Origin: Diacronema lutheri
Taxonomy: Eukaryota > Haptophyta > Pavlovophyceae > Pavlovales > Pavlovaceae
Reading direction: 5' to 3'
Assembly (NCBI GenBank): GCA_019448385.1
Contig: JAGTXO010000081.1
Span: 20,807 to 84,806, forward strand
DNA: 64,000 nt
Position numbers and translations under genes: made by a program. The notes beneath the pieces were generated by a model. It searched no databases, was not told the origin of the DNA, and saw nothing but the letters and a program-made list of their open reading frames with translations. Shown in pieces: positions 22,419 to 31,859 of the stretch. Each line of letters begins with the position of its first letter. Position 1 is the stretch's first letter.

Positions 22419-23837
22419 TCATTCGAGCGGCGGCGGCACGTCGTCTTCGTCGTCGTCAAGCGCAGCGTCCTGCTCGAGCGGCGGCGGCGCCTCGCGGGCG
22501 AGCGCGGCGCTTGCGCGCACGGCGTCCTCCTTGTCGGGTAGGATGTTGCGGATGTCGACCGCGCCCTTGAGCTCGATCTGCCCGCGCTGCCTCTCGCGCA
22601 GGTCCTCGATCTGCTCGGGGGCGGCGCGCAGGCCCTCGACGAGCGGGCGCGCCTTCGGGCAGCGGAGCAGCAGGTGGCCCGTGGTTGTGGAGCGCACGGC
22701 CGTCGATGCCATCGCGTTGACCTCGTCCGGCAGGAGCAGCTGAATGTGCTTGCCCTTGGCCGAGCAGCGGATGTAGGTGGGCTGCACCTCCGCGTCGATC
22801 TGCGCCGTGTCGAGGAACTTTGGAAAGGAGATGTCGACCGTCACCTCGTCACGCCCCTCGTCCATCCTGAACGGCCACTTGCCCGTGTTCATCTGCACGG
22901 GCGTGCCGTCCTCCTTGAAGAAACGGCGCGGCCGGTCGGGCGCAATGCCGAGCAGGTAGTCGTCCTTGCGCTGCGACGCGCGCCGCTGCTCCTCCACCTC
23001 GAGCTTGCGCTCGCGCGACTCGAGCGCGTCGAGCGTGCGCGTCTCGGGGCACCACTCGCGCGCGTTCTCGTTGTCCGGCTCCTGCGCTCGCCGCCGCCGC
23101 GCCGCCTCGTTGTCGCGCGCGTTTGCGGCCGCGTCGAGCGCGAGCCGCCGCTCGAGCCCGCGCAGCGCTTGCACGGCCTCGATGCGCTCGGAGCGCGTGA
23201 CGTCGACGCCGTCAAGCTTGGTGAGCTGCGGCAGCGAGGCAAGCACGTATTGCCGGTAGCCATCCCACTGCGCGCACGGGTTGCCCGTCAGGTAGAGCTC
23301 AGTGAGGCACGTGTTGTCGCGCAGCGAGCGGACGGACGCGAGCTGCTCGACGTCGACAAAGTTGCACGTAAGGTCGAGCTTGTTAAGCGACTCGCAGCCC
23401 TCGAGATTCTCGATGCGCGTGATGTTGTTCAGCGCCACGTTGAGGTACTCGAGCTTTTTGAGCCGGTTCAGGTTCTCGAGCCGCGGGATGAGGTTCGCCT
23501 GGAGGAGCACGATCCGCAGCTGCCGGCACGCCTGGTTGAGCGTTTCGATGCGCCCAATGTCGAGCTGGTGCAGCGCGATCTCTTCGAGGTTGGAAAGCAT
23601 GCCCTCGTTGTGCTCGGCCTTCCGCCGGATCAACTCCTCGGTCAGCCGCTCGGGCTCCACCTTCTTCCTGCGGCGGTCGCGGCGCGCGCGACGCGCGGCG
23701 CGGCGCGCCAGCGTCATCGACGACCGGGTCGCGCGCGCGCGTGGCGCGTGCAGCGAGCACGTGCGGCCGGCGGGCTCTCGCGCGCGCGCTCGGCTCAGCT
23801 CACGCTCGCACATCGTGGGCTGGGCTTCGTCAGGCAT
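22419..23837 (-). CDS. DNAAF11: DNAAF11 (LRRC6/TILB), axonemal dynein assembly factor
   Basis: Cytoplasmic factor needed to preassemble ciliary dynein arms. The core begins LTEELIRRKAEHNEG, close to the family start. Leucine-rich repeats follow (LEEIALHQLDIGRIE, LKKLEYLNVALNNITRIENL, LDLTCNFV, LYLTGNPCAQWDGYRQYV), then an LRR cap and a coiled coil. A CS-like domain (VTVDISFPKFLDTAQIDAEV, VQPTYIRCSAKGKHIQLLLP, RSTTTGHLLLRCPK) precedes the acidic C-terminus. I infer a small first exon at 23837-23812 (MPDEAQPTM) and an intron at 23811-23668, giving 424 residues. Without splicing the frame stays open but adds 48 Arg-rich residues foreign to the family. It converges on NUP98 with a 148-bp spacer. 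Confidence 0.9.
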   Translation of the reverse strand: MPDEAQPTMCERELSRARAREPAGRTCSLHAPRARATRSSMTLARRAARRARRDRRRKKVEPERLTEELIRRKAEHNEGMLSNLEEIALHQLDIGRIETLNQACRQLRIVLLQANLIPRLENLNRLKKLEYLNVALNNITRIENLEGCESLNKLDLTCNFVDVEQLASVRSLRDNTCLTELYLTGNPCAQWDGYRQYVLASLPQLTKLDGVDVTRSERIEAVQALRGLERRLALDAAANARDNEAARRRRAQEPDNENAREWCPETRTLDALESRERKLEVEEQRRASQRKDDYLLGIAPDRPRRFFKEDGTPVQMNTGKWPFRMDEGRDEVTVDISFPKFLDTAQIDAEVQPTYIRCSAKGKHIQLLLPDEVNAMASTAVRSTTTGHLLLRCPKARPLVEGLRAAPEQIEDLRERQRGQIELKGAVDIRNILPDKEDAVRASAALAREAPPPLEQDAALDDDEDDVPPPLE

Positions 23838-23848
23838 CGTGCGAGGCC

Positions 23849-23929
23849 CTAACCGTCGGACGGTTCCGAGTTCCGACGGTTAGCGGCCGCGTTCATCGCG
23901 AAGCTCGTGAACGGTGATGAACGCGGCCG
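23849..23929. repeat. Two adjacent short hairpins upstream of DNAAF11
   Basis: CTAACCGTCGGA at 23849-23860 is the inverse of 23872-23883, and CGGCCGCGTTCATC at 23884-23897 is the inverse of 23916-23929. The two perfect palindromes of 12 and 14 bp lie back to back, 12 bp from the DNAAF11 start codon and downstream of the 24,062-25,113 gene. They may be terminator or promoter elements; function unknown. Confidence 0.75.
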
Positions 23930-24061
23930 TCGCCGCGCCGCGCCACCCTACACCACTTCTCCGCGCGCCCCACGTTGCAGGCACCGCCCAGACCGCCAAC
24001 CTTACTTCTCAACGAGGCCGCATCGCACCGCGCGCCACCGCGGTGGCGGTGGGTCGGTGGG

Positions 24062-25113
24062 TCAGTTGTCCGCCGAGAAGCCGGCATCGCCGCCACCCCC
24101 GTCGCCACCGTACCCGCCGCCGCCGCCATCGCCGCCGTACCCGCCGCCATACCCGCCGCCATACCCGCCAACGCGGGAATGATCGCCCGCGTCTGCCATT
24201 GCCTCGCCGACAAGCATCCCGCCAAGGAAGCCCGCGCCGCCCGCCGCGGCCACCGTGCCGCCTCCGTCTGCGCGCGAGCGCACGCGGGCGAGGGCGCACG
24301 CGTGGTGAGCGCGATGGGTTTGGCGGTCGCACTCCGTGCGCGGCACGGCAGCGCAGTGCGCGCACAGCCGCCCTGCGCCGGGTAGCCGGAGCCGTAGCCG
24401 GGCTGCCCGCCGTACGAGGCACCATACGGGGGCGGCGCGCCCGTGTGGCCCATCTGAACCATGTGCGGCGGTCGCTCTTGTGCCAGCATGCAGCAGCGGT
24501 AGATCGCGAACGCGATCAGGCCAAGCATCATCAGGCCTGCGGCGCGCGCGCGCGCGCGCGCGCGTGGCGTGGGCGGCCGGGCGGGGCGCACCGGCGCGCC
24601 GCGCGGAGCAGGGGGTTGAGCGCGGCAGCAGACGGCACGAGACGTGACGCAAGCGACGGAGGCCGACGCGCAATGTGGGCGGGGCGCGCCGCGGCGCGGC
24701 GGCGTACTGATCAGCCCGCCCACAATCTCGGAGCCTTGCGAACGGGGCCCGCTGCTGCCGCCATGCCGCGGCGCGCCGCCCGGTGCGCCGCCGTGGCCAG
24801 CGCAAATGCGGTCGAGATCGGCACGGGTGCGCGCCGAGCCGGCACGCGCGCACTGAAAGCCGACGTTGCACCGCACGCACATGGCCGTCGTGGGCGGCCA
24901 AGGGCAGCAGAACGCAGTGGAGCCCTCCGTGCCGCAGCACTGCCCCTTGTCGCCGTGGTAGGCGGCCGCGCACGAGCCGCCGCTCGTGCAGCACTGTTGG
25001 CACGGCGTCAGGCCGGTGAAGCCATCCTGCAGCCGACGTTCGACCGGGTGAGGCGGCGGCGCCGCCGCCGCTGCGAGCGCAACCAGCCCGGCGAGAACAC
25101 CCGCCCTCCACAT
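24062..25113 (-). CDS. Unrecognised type I membrane protein: Cys-rich ectodomain, one TM, Gly/Tyr tail with PPPY
   Basis: Not identified by family. Exons on the minus strand 25113-24708, 24536-24366 and 24267-24062 join in phase to give 260 residues. Residues 1-18 form a signal peptide (MWRAGVLAGLVALAAAAA). The ectodomain has about a dozen cysteines, many in CC pairs (CQQCCTSGG, CCGTEG, FCCPWPP). The first splice rebuilds one membrane span, IVGGLISLMMLGLIAFAIY, followed by RCCM, a likely palmitoylation site. The tail has PPPY, a WW-domain ligand, and then Gly/Tyr repeats (YGGGYGGGYGG). The plan resembles Shisa, WBP1 or VOPP1-type adaptors, but I see no sequence-level proof. It diverges from the next gene with a 114-bp spacer. 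Confidence 0.6.
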
Positions 25114-25227
25114 GGCTGTGGTGGGCAACACTCGAGACAAGGACGAGACCGGCCCTATAGCTTCAAGCGCAAAGCTTTTGTTGATGAGAATCACTGACGC
25201 CTTCCCTCCCCAAAAAGTGGTCTTCAA
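25114..25227. promoter_or_regulatory. 114-bp divergent promoter region
   Basis: The spacer between two divergent Cys-rich membrane protein genes is AT-richer than its surroundings, with runs such as CAAAGCTTTTGTTGATGAGA. Co-regulation of the pair is possible. Inferred from position and composition. Confidence 0.4.
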
Positions 25228-26401
25228 ATGAGCCGTTTCAAACGGAGGGCGGTTTGCTTGACGCCCAGCCCGGACGGGCGCTCGTCGGCCATGCCAGCGG
25301 ACGTGCGCAGTCGCTGGCGAGTCGCCTTGTGCGGCGGGGCTGCAATCTTCGTGACTATTGGCGCGGTGTGCCTCCTCGTCGACGGGCCGAGCGTCGCGCT
25401 TCCGGCTTTCAGCTCGTACGAAAAGGCGCGCGACTCTGCACAGTGCCAGGCGTGCTTGGGACGAATCCAAAACCTGCACGACACGGAGCGCGACGCGCTC
25501 TCGGCGGAGGTGGGAACGTGCAAACGCATCGAGAAAAACTGCGAGGACCGATGCCCCGTCGATTCGAAGGAGTGCGAGCAAAAGTGCGCGCGTGCGAGCC
25601 GCTTGACGCGCCGCGTGCGAGCGCCGAGCAGCACGTGCGGCGCCTCGCGCTCAGCACACTTCGCGCCGTTCGCTCGCACACTTCGCGCTGGCGTCGGCCG
25701 CCTGATCCGCTCTGCGCCGCCCCGCTCCACTGCGCCAGTTGCAAGCTTGATCAGTACAAGTGCACGCACGACGCTGCCGACCATCACAGCGAGCACCTCG
25801 GGATGAGCGGCCGCGCGGCCGACCGGCACGAGTGCCACCAGCCGTGCAGTGGGATCTCAAACGAGTGCCAGGCATGCATTGATGACATGCACGCGCAGCG
25901 CACCGCGAATCGCGCCGCGCTCGAAGCTGACACGGCCAAGTGCGAGGCGCAGCTCGAGGGGTGCTATTCGGCGTGCGAGAAGAACGACAAGCGATGCAAG
26001 CTCGCGTGCGCGCGCCCGTGCCACCCGACGTTCGCGCGATGATGGCGTCGGACGCACTCACGCACCCGCGTGCATCTGGCACGTTGTCCGCGCTCCGCAC
26101 ACCCGCGCCCGTCGGTCGCATCGCCATTCCGCTGCGCCTCATCTGCGCATCCACGCCCTCCCTCCGCGCCCTCCCTCCGCGCCCGTGCCTCGCGCGCGCA
26201 CCCGTCTTTGCGTGCCGTGCTTGCCCTCCTCGCCGCCCGCCACTGCGTGCCCCGCGCAACAGCTGCAACGGCGAGAGCCACAAATGCCGCGAGGCGGCCA
26301 AGGTGGCTGACCGGGGCCATTTGGGGATCAAGGCGATGGTCGATGATCACCACCACTGCAAGGCGGTGTGCGAGGTGTCAAGGAGCGGGCTGCGCCTGTG
26401 A
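25228..26401 (+). CDS. Unrecognised type II membrane protein with two tandem Cys-rich repeats
   Basis: No family recognised. Exons 25228-25583, 25739-26005 and 26263-26401 join in phase 2 (donors GTGCGC) to give 253 residues. Residues about 31-51 (VALCGGAAIFVTIGAVCLLV) form a signal anchor. The rest is luminal and built of a duplicated unit. QCQACLGRIQ...TCKRIEKNCEDRC in the first half matches ECQACIDDMH...KCEAQLEGCYSAC in the second, and YKCTHDAADHHSEHLG matches HKCREAAKVADRGHLG. Cysteine spacing is conserved between copies, which supports the exon joins. The second copy ends soon after HHHCKAVC, so a further exon could exist. An alternative start is the ATG at 25291. Confidence 0.6.
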
Positions 26402-26769
26402 GCCCACGGCAGCGCCGCGCGGCCGTGGGCTGGGGCTCGCACGCCTCGTGGCCGTGCGCGGCGCGGGACGGGTGAGAGGCAGGACGACACACGGCCACGT
26501 GTGCCGTTGTGCCGTCCTGTGTGCCGTCCGCAAACTACCGCGCACGGAAGTTTGCGGACAGAGCCGTTGTGGCCTCGCTGGCGTCCACACTGAGTGTCGG
26601 CTTGCAATCGTCATGGCCTGGGCTGTGAACGCGCAGCCGCGGCGACCGGCTCGGGTTTTAGTCGCCAGTCAAACACGCCAACCGACTGACGGGCTGTGGT
26701 GTCGATTTTCCCTCGACGCTAGGCCACGAGGGCGGCCGGAAGCGAGTCGTCGGAGGCGCGGCGCGCGCG
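26402..26769. other. Intergenic region, no gene seen; one short hairpin
   Basis: No convincing coding sequence. GTCCGCAAAC at 26526-26535 is the inverse of 26550-26559 with a 14-bp loop, which may act in 3'-end formation of the upstream gene. The part nearest 26,650-26,760 is presumably the promoter of the SDA1 gene. Confidence 0.5.
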
Positions 26770-29519
26770 ATGCCCGCAGTGGGCAGCCACGCCGACCTGA
26801 GCAAGTGGCCGCTGCTTCAGGGCAAGATCAAGCGCGACCCCGGAGGCTACGTGGACGAGTTTGAACGCGCGCTCCGCCACTTCCGCTCGTCGCTCGATCT
26901 CTTCCGGCTCAAGCCGTCGGCCGACGATCGCGAGCTGCCCGCGCTGCTCTCGTTCGTCTCGAACGTCGCGCCGTGCTACGCGAAGCGCGAGGACGTGTGC
27001 GCACTCGCTCCCGAGCTGATGGGCGTGCTCGAGACGCACGCCGACGCGCTCACGCCCGCCATCCGGATGAGCCTCGTGCAGGCGCTCATCTTGCTGCGCA
27101 ACCGCGGCCTCGCGCAGCACGTCGCGGTGCTCTCGCTCTTCTTCAAGCTCTTCCGCACGCATGACCGGCCGCTGCGCCGGTACCTGCACGAGCATATCGT
27201 TGGCGAGATCAAGAGCGTCAACATCAAGCGCAAGGATCACGCGCTCAACCGCTCGCTCCAAAACTGCATGTACGCGATGCTCGCAGATGACAACGTGCTC
27301 GCCGCACGCCATTCGCTCGACGTGATTGTCGAGCTGTACCGGCGGCAGGTGTGGAACGACGCAAAGACGGTCAACGTGATCGCCACCGGCGCATTCCACA
27401 AGTCGGGCCACATGGTCGCCGTCTCCCTCCGCTTCCTGCTCGGGCGCGACGTCGACGACGGCGACGGCGGCGACTCGTCCGACGACGACGGCGACGGTGC
27501 GCGCGCCGACCCGGAGGAGCGGCGCGCGCGCGTGCGCGCGTTCGCGGACGCAAAGAAGCTGGCGACCAACTCGCAGCTCGGCCGCGTGGGCAAGAAGAAG
27601 CGCAAGCTCGAGCGCGCGCAAAAGGCGCTGCACAAGGCGCCCGGCTCCAGCGCGCGCGCGCGCGCGCGGCAGTCGCAGTTTGCGCCCGTCGCGCTGCTCA
27701 ACGACCCACAGGGCTTCGCCGAGCGGCTGCTGCAGCAGCTGCGCTCGTCGTCTGCCAAGTTTGAGCTGCGCCTGCTCATGATGGCGTTGCTCTCGCAGCT
27801 GGTCGCATCGCACGAGTTGCTCTTGCTCAACTACTACGCCTTCCTCACAAAGTACGTCCAGCCGCACCAGCCGCACGTCTCGCACATACTCGCCTACGCC
27901 GCGCAGGCATGCCACGAGCTCGTGCCGCCCGACGCGCTCGAGCCGATGGTGCGTGCAATCGTCTCGCACTTCGTCTCAGACCGTTCGCGCCCGGAGGTGA
28001 TCGCCATCGGGCTAAACACGCTTCGCGAGATCTCCGCGCGCGTGCCCGCCGCGCTCGACGAGACGCTGCTGCATGACCTGGTGCAGTACCGCAAGGACCG
28101 CGACAAGGCGAGGCGGACGCGCGCGCGCGTGCCGCCGCCGCACCCGCGCGCAATGCCGCGCGCAGTGCCATGCGCAATGCCGCGCGCAGTGCCATGCGCA
28201 ATGCCGCGCGCAGTGCCATGCGCAGTGCCGCGCGCAATGCCGCGCTCTCCCCGCCGCTCTCTGCCCACGCGCCACCATCTCCCCGTCGCTCTCCGCCCCG
28301 CGCCGCCCGCAGAATGTGGTCGCCGCCGCCCGCTCGCTCGTCGCCGTCTACCGCGCCAAGCACCCAGAGCTGCTGCACCGGCGGGACAGGGGCAAGGCGG
28401 TGTCGCAGCAGCTGCACGCAGGCCTTGCCCAAAACCTCCGCCCGGGTGTCTACGGCGCCGCGCGCGTCGCGACCGGCGTGGCAGGTCAGCGCGCGGCGGC
28501 GGAGCCGCGCACGCGCGCGCTCGCGCGCCCGAGCGCAACGCGCGCTCGAAGGCGCATAGCAACGCGCTTGCGGCAAAGGCACGCACGCCGCTTTTCAAAG
28601 GCACGCACGCCGCTTTTCAAAGGCACGCACGCCGCTTTTCTTGGGCCGACGTCTGATCCGCGCTCTCCCCGCCCTCCGTGCGCCAGGCGTCGAGCTGCTC
28701 GAGGACGACGAGGCGCGTGTCGCGCGCGGCGAGCCGAGCCGCGCGGACGCGTCGGACGGCAGCGGCAGCGACGACGCGCGGGATGAGCTCGGATCTGACG
28801 AGGATGAGCTGGGATCTGACGTGGGCGACGAGGATATCGACCGCGCGCTCGACGGGCTGGACGGCGGCGAGGAGGAGGGGGAGACGGACGACGCGGAGGA
28901 GGAGGAGGGGGACGAGGAGGAGGAGGGCGACGAGGAGGAGGAGGGGACGCTGGCCGAGGGCGGGGCCGCACTCGATCACACGCAGCAGCGCGAGGCCGCG
29001 CCGAACGAGGCCGCGCCCGACGATGCGCCGCCGATCGCAGACGGCGCGCGCAAGCGGCTCGACGTGAGCCGGCTGCTCACCGATGAGGACTTTTCGCGCC
29101 TGCGCAGGCTGCGCGAGGCGCACGCGGCCGCGCAGCTCGAGCGCGGGCGCAAGCGCAAGGGCGCGCCCGCCGACGACCCGTCGAGCGGCGCGCCTCTGCC
29201 TCGCGCGGGCGTGGTGCACGATCAGGCGATTGACCCGCTCGACATTGAGGGCGTCATCTCGCGCAAGCGCGCGGACAAGGCGGAGCGCATGGCGAGCATT
29301 CTCGATGGACGCACAGATCGCGGGCAGTTTGGGCACAAGCGCAAGAAGAGCGAGACGGGCGGCTTGACCAACCGCGAGAAGGCGGCGACCAAGAACTTCA
29401 TGATGCACCGGCACAAGGCGGCAATCCGCGGCAAGGTGCTGCGCAAAGAGAGCGACAAGCAGAGGCTCGCACGCAAGGCGGGCAAGTACAACAAGAACAA
29501 AAAGTGCGGCCGGCGCTGA
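26770..29519 (+). CDS. SDAD1: SDA1/SDAD1, 60S ribosomal subunit biogenesis and export factor
   Basis: Nucleolar protein needed for late 60S subunit maturation and export. Exons 26770-28107, 28313-28484 and 28687-29519 give 780 residues. The N-terminal domain is characteristic: YVDEFERALRHFRSSLDLF, ALILLRNRGL, LFFKLFRTHDRPLRRYLHEH, NRSLQNCMYAMLADDN. The middle has FLTKYVQPHQPHVSHILAYA and the C-terminus an acidic stretch and LTNREKAATKNFMMHRHK. Intron 1 most likely starts with GC (GACAAG|GC), because that rebuilds the conserved K-D-x-x-K-N-V; a GT six codons later is possible. Intron 2 has a GT donor at 28485 or a GC donor 10 bp earlier. Both introns contain tandem arrays. It converges on the exostosin gene (78-bp spacer). 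Confidence 0.92.
28151..28246 (+). repeat. 24-bp tandem array in SDA1 intron 1
   Basis: Three identical 24-bp units beginning CAATGCCGCGCGCAG at 28151, 28175 and 28199, then one diverged unit. The unit length is a multiple of three and the array has no stop in the SDA1 frame, so gene finders could wrongly call it exon. Confidence 0.9.
28575..28640 (+). repeat. 22-bp tandem array in SDA1 intron 2
   Basis: Three perfect copies of a 22-bp unit beginning AAAGGCACGCACGCCGC, lying just upstream of the 3' splice site. The TTTTC in each unit may serve as polypyrimidine tract. Confidence 0.9.
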
Positions 29520-29597
29520 TGAGATCAAGCGCGGCCCGGGGCCCGGAGCCGGTGCGGCGTGCGTCACGGATCCCCAACGGACGCTCAGGCGACCTTT

Positions 29598-31118
29598 TCA
29601 ATTTGAGCGCAGTCTGCGCCGCCGCACCTCGAGCTCGAAACGTCTGCGCAGCGTCTCGAGGATGGCGTGGTCGCCGGCCGTCGCGCTCCGCGTGCCAAAC
29701 CACCTGCGGAAGACGCGCTGCCCCTCGCGCTGCATGCGCGCCATGCGCGGCCTGTCCGCAGCCGCCGCCTCGAGGAGCGGGAGGAGCGTGCGCTCAAAGG
29801 AGACGTCTATGGGCACGTTGAGTGAGAGGGCACTCCAGTCAATCAGCTCGTCATACGGCAGCAGCGCGTCGTCGAAACCGTAGAAGACGGGGATCGAGCC
29901 GCGGCCGAGCACCTCCGCCAGCCTGTACGACGCGGGCTGCCTGCCGGGCATGACGAGCGCGAACGTGGTGTTCATCAGCCTGCGGTACTCGTAGCCCTCG
30001 TAGAAGACCTTGAGCCGCTGGCAGCAGTCGGCGTGGAGCGGAGACAGGCGGCGCTCCTTGGACATGGCGTACGGCCTGCGCAGCGACGTCGAGACCATGC
30101 ACTGCATCGGGTGCGGGAACGTTGCGAGCACCACGCGCCGCGCGAGGTCGTGGTGCATGCCCGCGCGCACGCGCGAGATGTGCGAGTGGGTGCCTTTGAA
30201 GGTGAGCAGGTAGCGCCGCGCCCAGGGCGGGGTGGCGGCGAGGCGGAGGTCGGAGGGGGAGAGCGGCATCCTCGGGTGCAGCCCGAGCGCGATGTCTAGC
30301 CCGTGCACCCACCGCTCGGCCGTCGCGTGCCCCTGCGCAATCGCCGCGCGTCCGAGCCACTGCGCGCGCTCGGCCGCGTCGATGCCGCGGTCCCAGTGGT
30401 CGATGAAGACGTGGTTGATGCCGTTGCCGCGCCAGTAGGGGAGGGTGGAGGCGTGCGGCAGATTGCGGCACCGCTGCCCCACCTCGAACCAGAAGGCACA
30501 CGCGCGCTTCGGCTCGTGCGTCACGTGCCGCGCGATCTGCGCGTGCGACAGGTTCGTCGTCTGCAGGCAGCTGAGCAGCGGGTGGTTGGCGAGGTCGGCG
30601 CGCGTGTACTGGTACACCTTGAAGGGCAGCGCGCAAGCCGCGTGGTCCATGCAGCTCCACCTGTCGCACCACGGCCGTGCCGGCGCGAGCGGCGGCCTGC
30701 CCTCGCGCGCCGTGCGCGCCGCTCGCAGAAAGTCCGCCTCGCGGAAGTCCTTAATCGCGTCCATGCACTCCGCGTAGCCGGCGCACGTGCCGAGCACCTG
30801 CCGGTGGCCGCACTGAGGCACGAAGCTCGATTGGTTGGGCCAAGGGCCGCGCGGGTGCGCGCGCGGCGCCGGAGGCGGCGCGGCCGCGCCGCGCGCTGGC
30901 CGCAGCGCGGCGAGCAACGGCCGAGCGCCAAAGCCCTCCGCCACGCCGAGCGCGAGCACACACAGCGCCACGAGGACGCCGCGCCAGAGCAGGCGCGCGT
31001 GCGCATGCGGCTCGACTTCGCCCGCCCGCGGCAGCGTGCCGTTGTGCGCCGCCGCGTCCGGCTTGGACGCGATCAGCTCCTCCCCTTCATCGGCGTCCTC
31101 CGCGTCGTCTGCCGCCAT
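29598..31118 (-). CDS. Exostosin-family (GT47) glycosyltransferase
   Basis: Type II Golgi-type enzyme of 506 residues in one exon. A membrane anchor lies at about residues 44-62 (LLWRGVLVALCVLALGVAE), followed by a Pro/Ala-rich stem. The catalytic part has the exostosin pattern: VYQYTRADLANHPLL, RCRNLPHASTLPYWRGNGINHVF, RRYLLTFKGTHSH, YRRLMNTTFALVMPGRQPAS and then RLAEVLGRGSIPVFYGFDDALLP read on from it. The last contains the usual nucleotide-sugar-binding block (S/A-x-R-L-x-E-x-L...G-x-I-P-V). Donor sugar and acceptor are not predictable. Only 12 bp separate its ATG from that of the next gene. Confidence 0.85.
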   Translation of the reverse strand: MAADDAEDADEGEELIASKPDAAAHNGTLPRAGEVEPHAHARLLWRGVLVALCVLALGVAEGFGARPLLAALRPARGAAAPPPAPRAHPRGPWPNQSSFVPQCGHRQVLGTCAGYAECMDAIKDFREADFLRAARTAREGRPPLAPARPWCDRWSCMDHAACALPFKVYQYTRADLANHPLLSCLQTTNLSHAQIARHVTHEPKRACAFWFEVGQRCRNLPHASTLPYWRGNGINHVFIDHWDRGIDAAERAQWLGRAAIAQGHATAERWVHGLDIALGLHPRMPLSPSDLRLAATPPWARRYLLTFKGTHSHISRVRAGMHHDLARRVVLATFPHPMQCMVSTSLRRPYAMSKERRLSPLHADCCQRLKVFYEGYEYRRLMNTTFALVMPGRQPASYRLAEVLGRGSIPVFYGFDDALLPYDELIDWSALSLNVPIDVSFERTLLPLLEAAAADRPRMARMQREGQRVFRRWFGTRSATAGDHAILETLRRRFELEVRRRRLRSN

Positions 31119-31130
31119 CGTTGTGCGACG
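31119..31130. promoter_or_regulatory. 12-bp head-to-head spacer between two start codons
   Basis: The exostosin gene starts at 31118 on the minus strand and the small plus-strand gene at 31131. If both starts are right, each promoter must lie inside the coding sequence of the other gene, or one start is further in. The first possible alternative is to shorten one of the two proteins. Confidence 0.4.
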
Positions 31131-31424
31131 ATGGTGGAGCCTCCAGCGCCGTTGGGCCCAAAGCCCGTCTACTTTTGGGACGGGGGCCGGCGTTTCCTCG
31201 ACGTGTGGGCGATGGACGGGCGACCATTCTGGGCCGAGCGCACCCTGCACCGGGTGAACGCGGTGAAGTGGCTTGCGACGTATGCCACGTGCGCCTTCCT
31301 CGTCTTTGCGCAAGACTGGGGCGACGGCGACCACGTGTTCACGGTTCCGCAGCAGTGGGCGAGCAAGCAATGCGAGCGCTTTTGGGCCGTGCCCGAGCCA
31401 CGCGAGGCGGAGCCGTCTGCCTGA
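31131..31424 (+). CDS. Small protein of unknown function, 97 residues
   Basis: Not recognised. A single exon with a composition unlike random GC-rich frames: Trp, Tyr, Phe, Lys and Asp are frequent (KPVYFWDGGRRFLDVWAMDG, FWAERTL, HVFTVPQQWASKQCERFW). A moderately hydrophobic stretch, AVKWLATYATCAFLVFAQ, could be one membrane span. The pattern is reminiscent of small mitochondrial accessory proteins, but this is only an impression. It starts 12 bp from the divergent exostosin gene. Confidence 0.6.
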   Translation: MVEPPAPLGPKPVYFWDGGRRFLDVWAMDGRPFWAERTLHRVNAVKWLATYATCAFLVFAQDWGDGDHVFTVPQQWASKQCERFWAVPEPREAEPSA

Positions 31425-31859
31425 TGGCCGCCCTACTTGCTGCGGGGGCGGATCGCGCCAAGCGTATTAGGGGGCGCGCCCGTGCCGGCCTGCCACGCCG
31501 CGCGGCAGGCGCGGCAGCACGGCGGGCATCGGACGCACCTCGCGCCGCAAGACGTCCGGTGCTGCAGCATGCAGCACGCCGAGCAGGCCGCGGCCTTGCA
31601 GTCTGCGGAGGCGAGTGTCCTGTATCCTGTGTCTGCCAAGCGCAGACGACACTGACACTGAGTCGGCGGCAAATGGCAACGCCACAGCCGAGCGGAGAGG
31701 GTCGGGTTGGATGCACACGGCCCCCTTGTGCTCCTCGCAGTTCATCCCGGGATCTGCGGGGTTCCCCGCCCCGCGGTGTTGCTCGCGGTGCTGGGCGGTG
31801 TTGCTCGCGGCTCTGTGAGTGACGCAGACACCCTCTCGGACATTCCATTCCACGGCACG
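31425..31859. other. Interval with a possible small Cys-rich gene on the minus strand
   Basis: No gene I can define. On the minus strand around 31,600-31,440 a frame reads DCKAAACSACCMLQH, CGARCVRCPPCCRACR, and another around 31,744 reads MNCEEHKGAVCIQP. They might be exons of one Cys-rich protein, but I found no splice pair that keeps phase. The region also holds the promoter of the next plus-strand gene. Confidence 0.3.
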
